A stretch of DNA of 5,818 bases from Oceanicaulis sp. GTDB lineage: Bacteria; Pseudomonadota; Alphaproteobacteria; Caulobacterales; Maricaulaceae. Position 1 is the first letter of the stretch. Each line of letters begins with the position of its first letter. A model generated the notes under the pieces. The model was not told where the DNA came from. It ran no database searches and saw nothing but the letters and a program-made list of their open reading frames with translations. The stretch lies in NCBI GenBank assembly GCA_007571185.1, contig RKRX01000134.1:1-5818 (forward strand). The letters are read 5' to 3'. A program made the translations under genes and the position numbers. Shown here in pieces: positions 5,124-5,818 of this stretch.

Positions 5124-5818
5124 ATGATTGATGATTCCCGTTTCCCCATCCTGATACGCTCGGCCCTGTTTGTCCCAGCGGATAAACCGCGTGCGCTTGA
5201 AAAGGCGCTCAATCTCACCCCCGATGCGATTTTGGTCGACCTGGAAGACGCCGTCGCACCCGCGCGGAAGGCTCAGGCGCGCCTGAATGCCGAAGCCGCC
5301 ATCCCTCGCCTCAAGGCTGCGGGCCAGCGGGCTGTTCTGAGGATTTCCGAACCGGACGCCCCTGCGCTGGCGCTGGATATACCCGTAGCCGTCCGCACTC
5401 AGCCCGATGCGGTGCTGATCGCCAAGCTTGAGACCCCAGATCAGCTGACCGAAAGCCGAAGGCGTCTTGATCAGGCTGGTTTCGAGGGGCCTGTTTGGGC
5501 GATGATTGAGACCCCGCGCGCCATCCAGAATGTGGATGAGATCAGCCGCGAGGCGCACCAGAACCGGCTACAAGCCTTGATCGGCGGCGCCAATGACCTG
5601 GCGGCCACCCTTCGACTGCCTGAAAGTCCTCACCGTCGCGCGGCGCTTGAACCTCATCTGGCCCGTCTGGTGCTGGCTGCACGGGCGAGCGGGTTGGCGG
5701 CGCTGGATACAGTGTTCAATGCTTACAAGGATGAATCGGGGTTGGTCGAAGAGGCGCAGCGGGGGCAACGCATGGGCTTTGACGGCAAGACGCTGATCCA
5801 TCCCGCCCAGATTCTTCC
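5124..5818 (+). CDS. CoA ester lyase, CitE/HpcH-HpaI aldolase family, partial (C-terminus beyond window)
   Basis: The first 231 residues of a CitE-like lyase are visible in an uninterrupted frame that runs off the right edge. Members cleave or form C-C bonds of CoA thioesters such as malyl-CoA and citramalyl-CoA, or act as malyl-CoA thioesterases. Seen here: RSALFVPADKPRALEKAL (12-29), the substrate-binding strand AILVDLEDAVAP (35-46), IAKLETPDQL (99-108), AMIETP (126-131) with the probable metal ligand Glu129, IGGANDLA (153-160) with probable metal ligand Asp158, and GFDGKTLIHPAQI (218-230), the family signature near the C-terminus. Full-length members have about 280-300 residues, so perhaps 50-70 are missing. 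ATG 5124 has AAGG nine bases upstream; the ATG at 5131 is out of frame. The exact substrate cannot be named from this part. A free-standing lyase near TCA-cycle genes argues against the citrate lyase complex subunit, so the symbol citE is not used. Confidence 0.93.
   Translation, partial: MIDDSRFPILIRSALFVPADKPRALEKALNLTPDAILVDLEDAVAPARKAQARLNAEAAIPRLKAAGQRAVLRISEPDAPALALDIPVAVRTQPDAVLIAKLETPDQLTESRRRLDQAGFEGPVWAMIETPRAIQNVDEISREAHQNRLQALIGGANDLAATLRLPESPHRRAALEPHLARLVLAARASGLAALDTVFNAYKDESGLVEEAQRGQRMGFDGKTLIHPAQIL

Noticed and set aside
5100..5558. Leftward open frame opposite the CoA ester lyase
   Set aside because: It is the reverse shadow of a clearly coding rightward gene, with no family motifs.
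1..5818. CRISPR arrays, tRNA or rRNA genes, insertion sequences, attachment sites
   Set aside because: No spaced identical repeats beyond the two-copy leader repeat, no transposase or integrase frame, and no tRNA-like fold was found by reading both strands.

Overview
The window looks like chromosomal DNA of an alphaproteobacterium. The reasons are a moderately GC-rich base composition, SucC and SucD sequences of the alphaproteobacterial type, a short CspA-type protein beginning MTMGTVKFFN, and a sucC promoter candidate that fits the Caulobacter housekeeping consensus (TTG... then GCTATA). I would guess the Caulobacterales/Maricaulales/Rhodobacterales side of the class, but that is an inference from remembered family sequences and not a search result. 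Codon use is similar throughout. I see no insertion sequence, phage gene, tRNA, rRNA or CRISPR array.

Layout. Positions 1-3125 are read leftwards. In transcription order they hold an exported thioredoxin-fold protein (3125-2523), a possible tiny ORF (2503-2372), a three-helix membrane protein (2349-2017), a promoter and a hairpin leader (1991-1926), sucC (1892-696) and the start of sucD, which runs off the left edge. Positions 3126-3557 are non-coding and contain the promoter and long leader of a rightward cold-shock gene (3558-3770). A hairpin at 3801-3826 separates that gene from a convergent, leftward beta-lactamase-fold serine hydrolase (4989-3856). A divergent CoA ester lyase of the CitE/HpcH group starts at 5124 and runs off the right edge.

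How the genes fit together. SucC and SucD are the two subunits of the TCA-cycle succinyl-CoA ligase, with only three bases between them. The redoxin and the small membrane protein may form their own transcription unit: the redoxin should be in the periplasm, and the positive-inside rule places two cysteines of the membrane protein on the same side. The CoA ester lyase (malyl-CoA, citramalyl-CoA or a related thioester) matches the central carbon theme of sucCD, but its direct partner genes lie outside the window.

No unambiguous undescribed system is visible. The items most worth a second look are the redoxin/membrane-protein pair, the terminator-like hairpin in the sucC leader, and the repeat and alternative hairpins around the ribosome binding site in the cold-shock leader.
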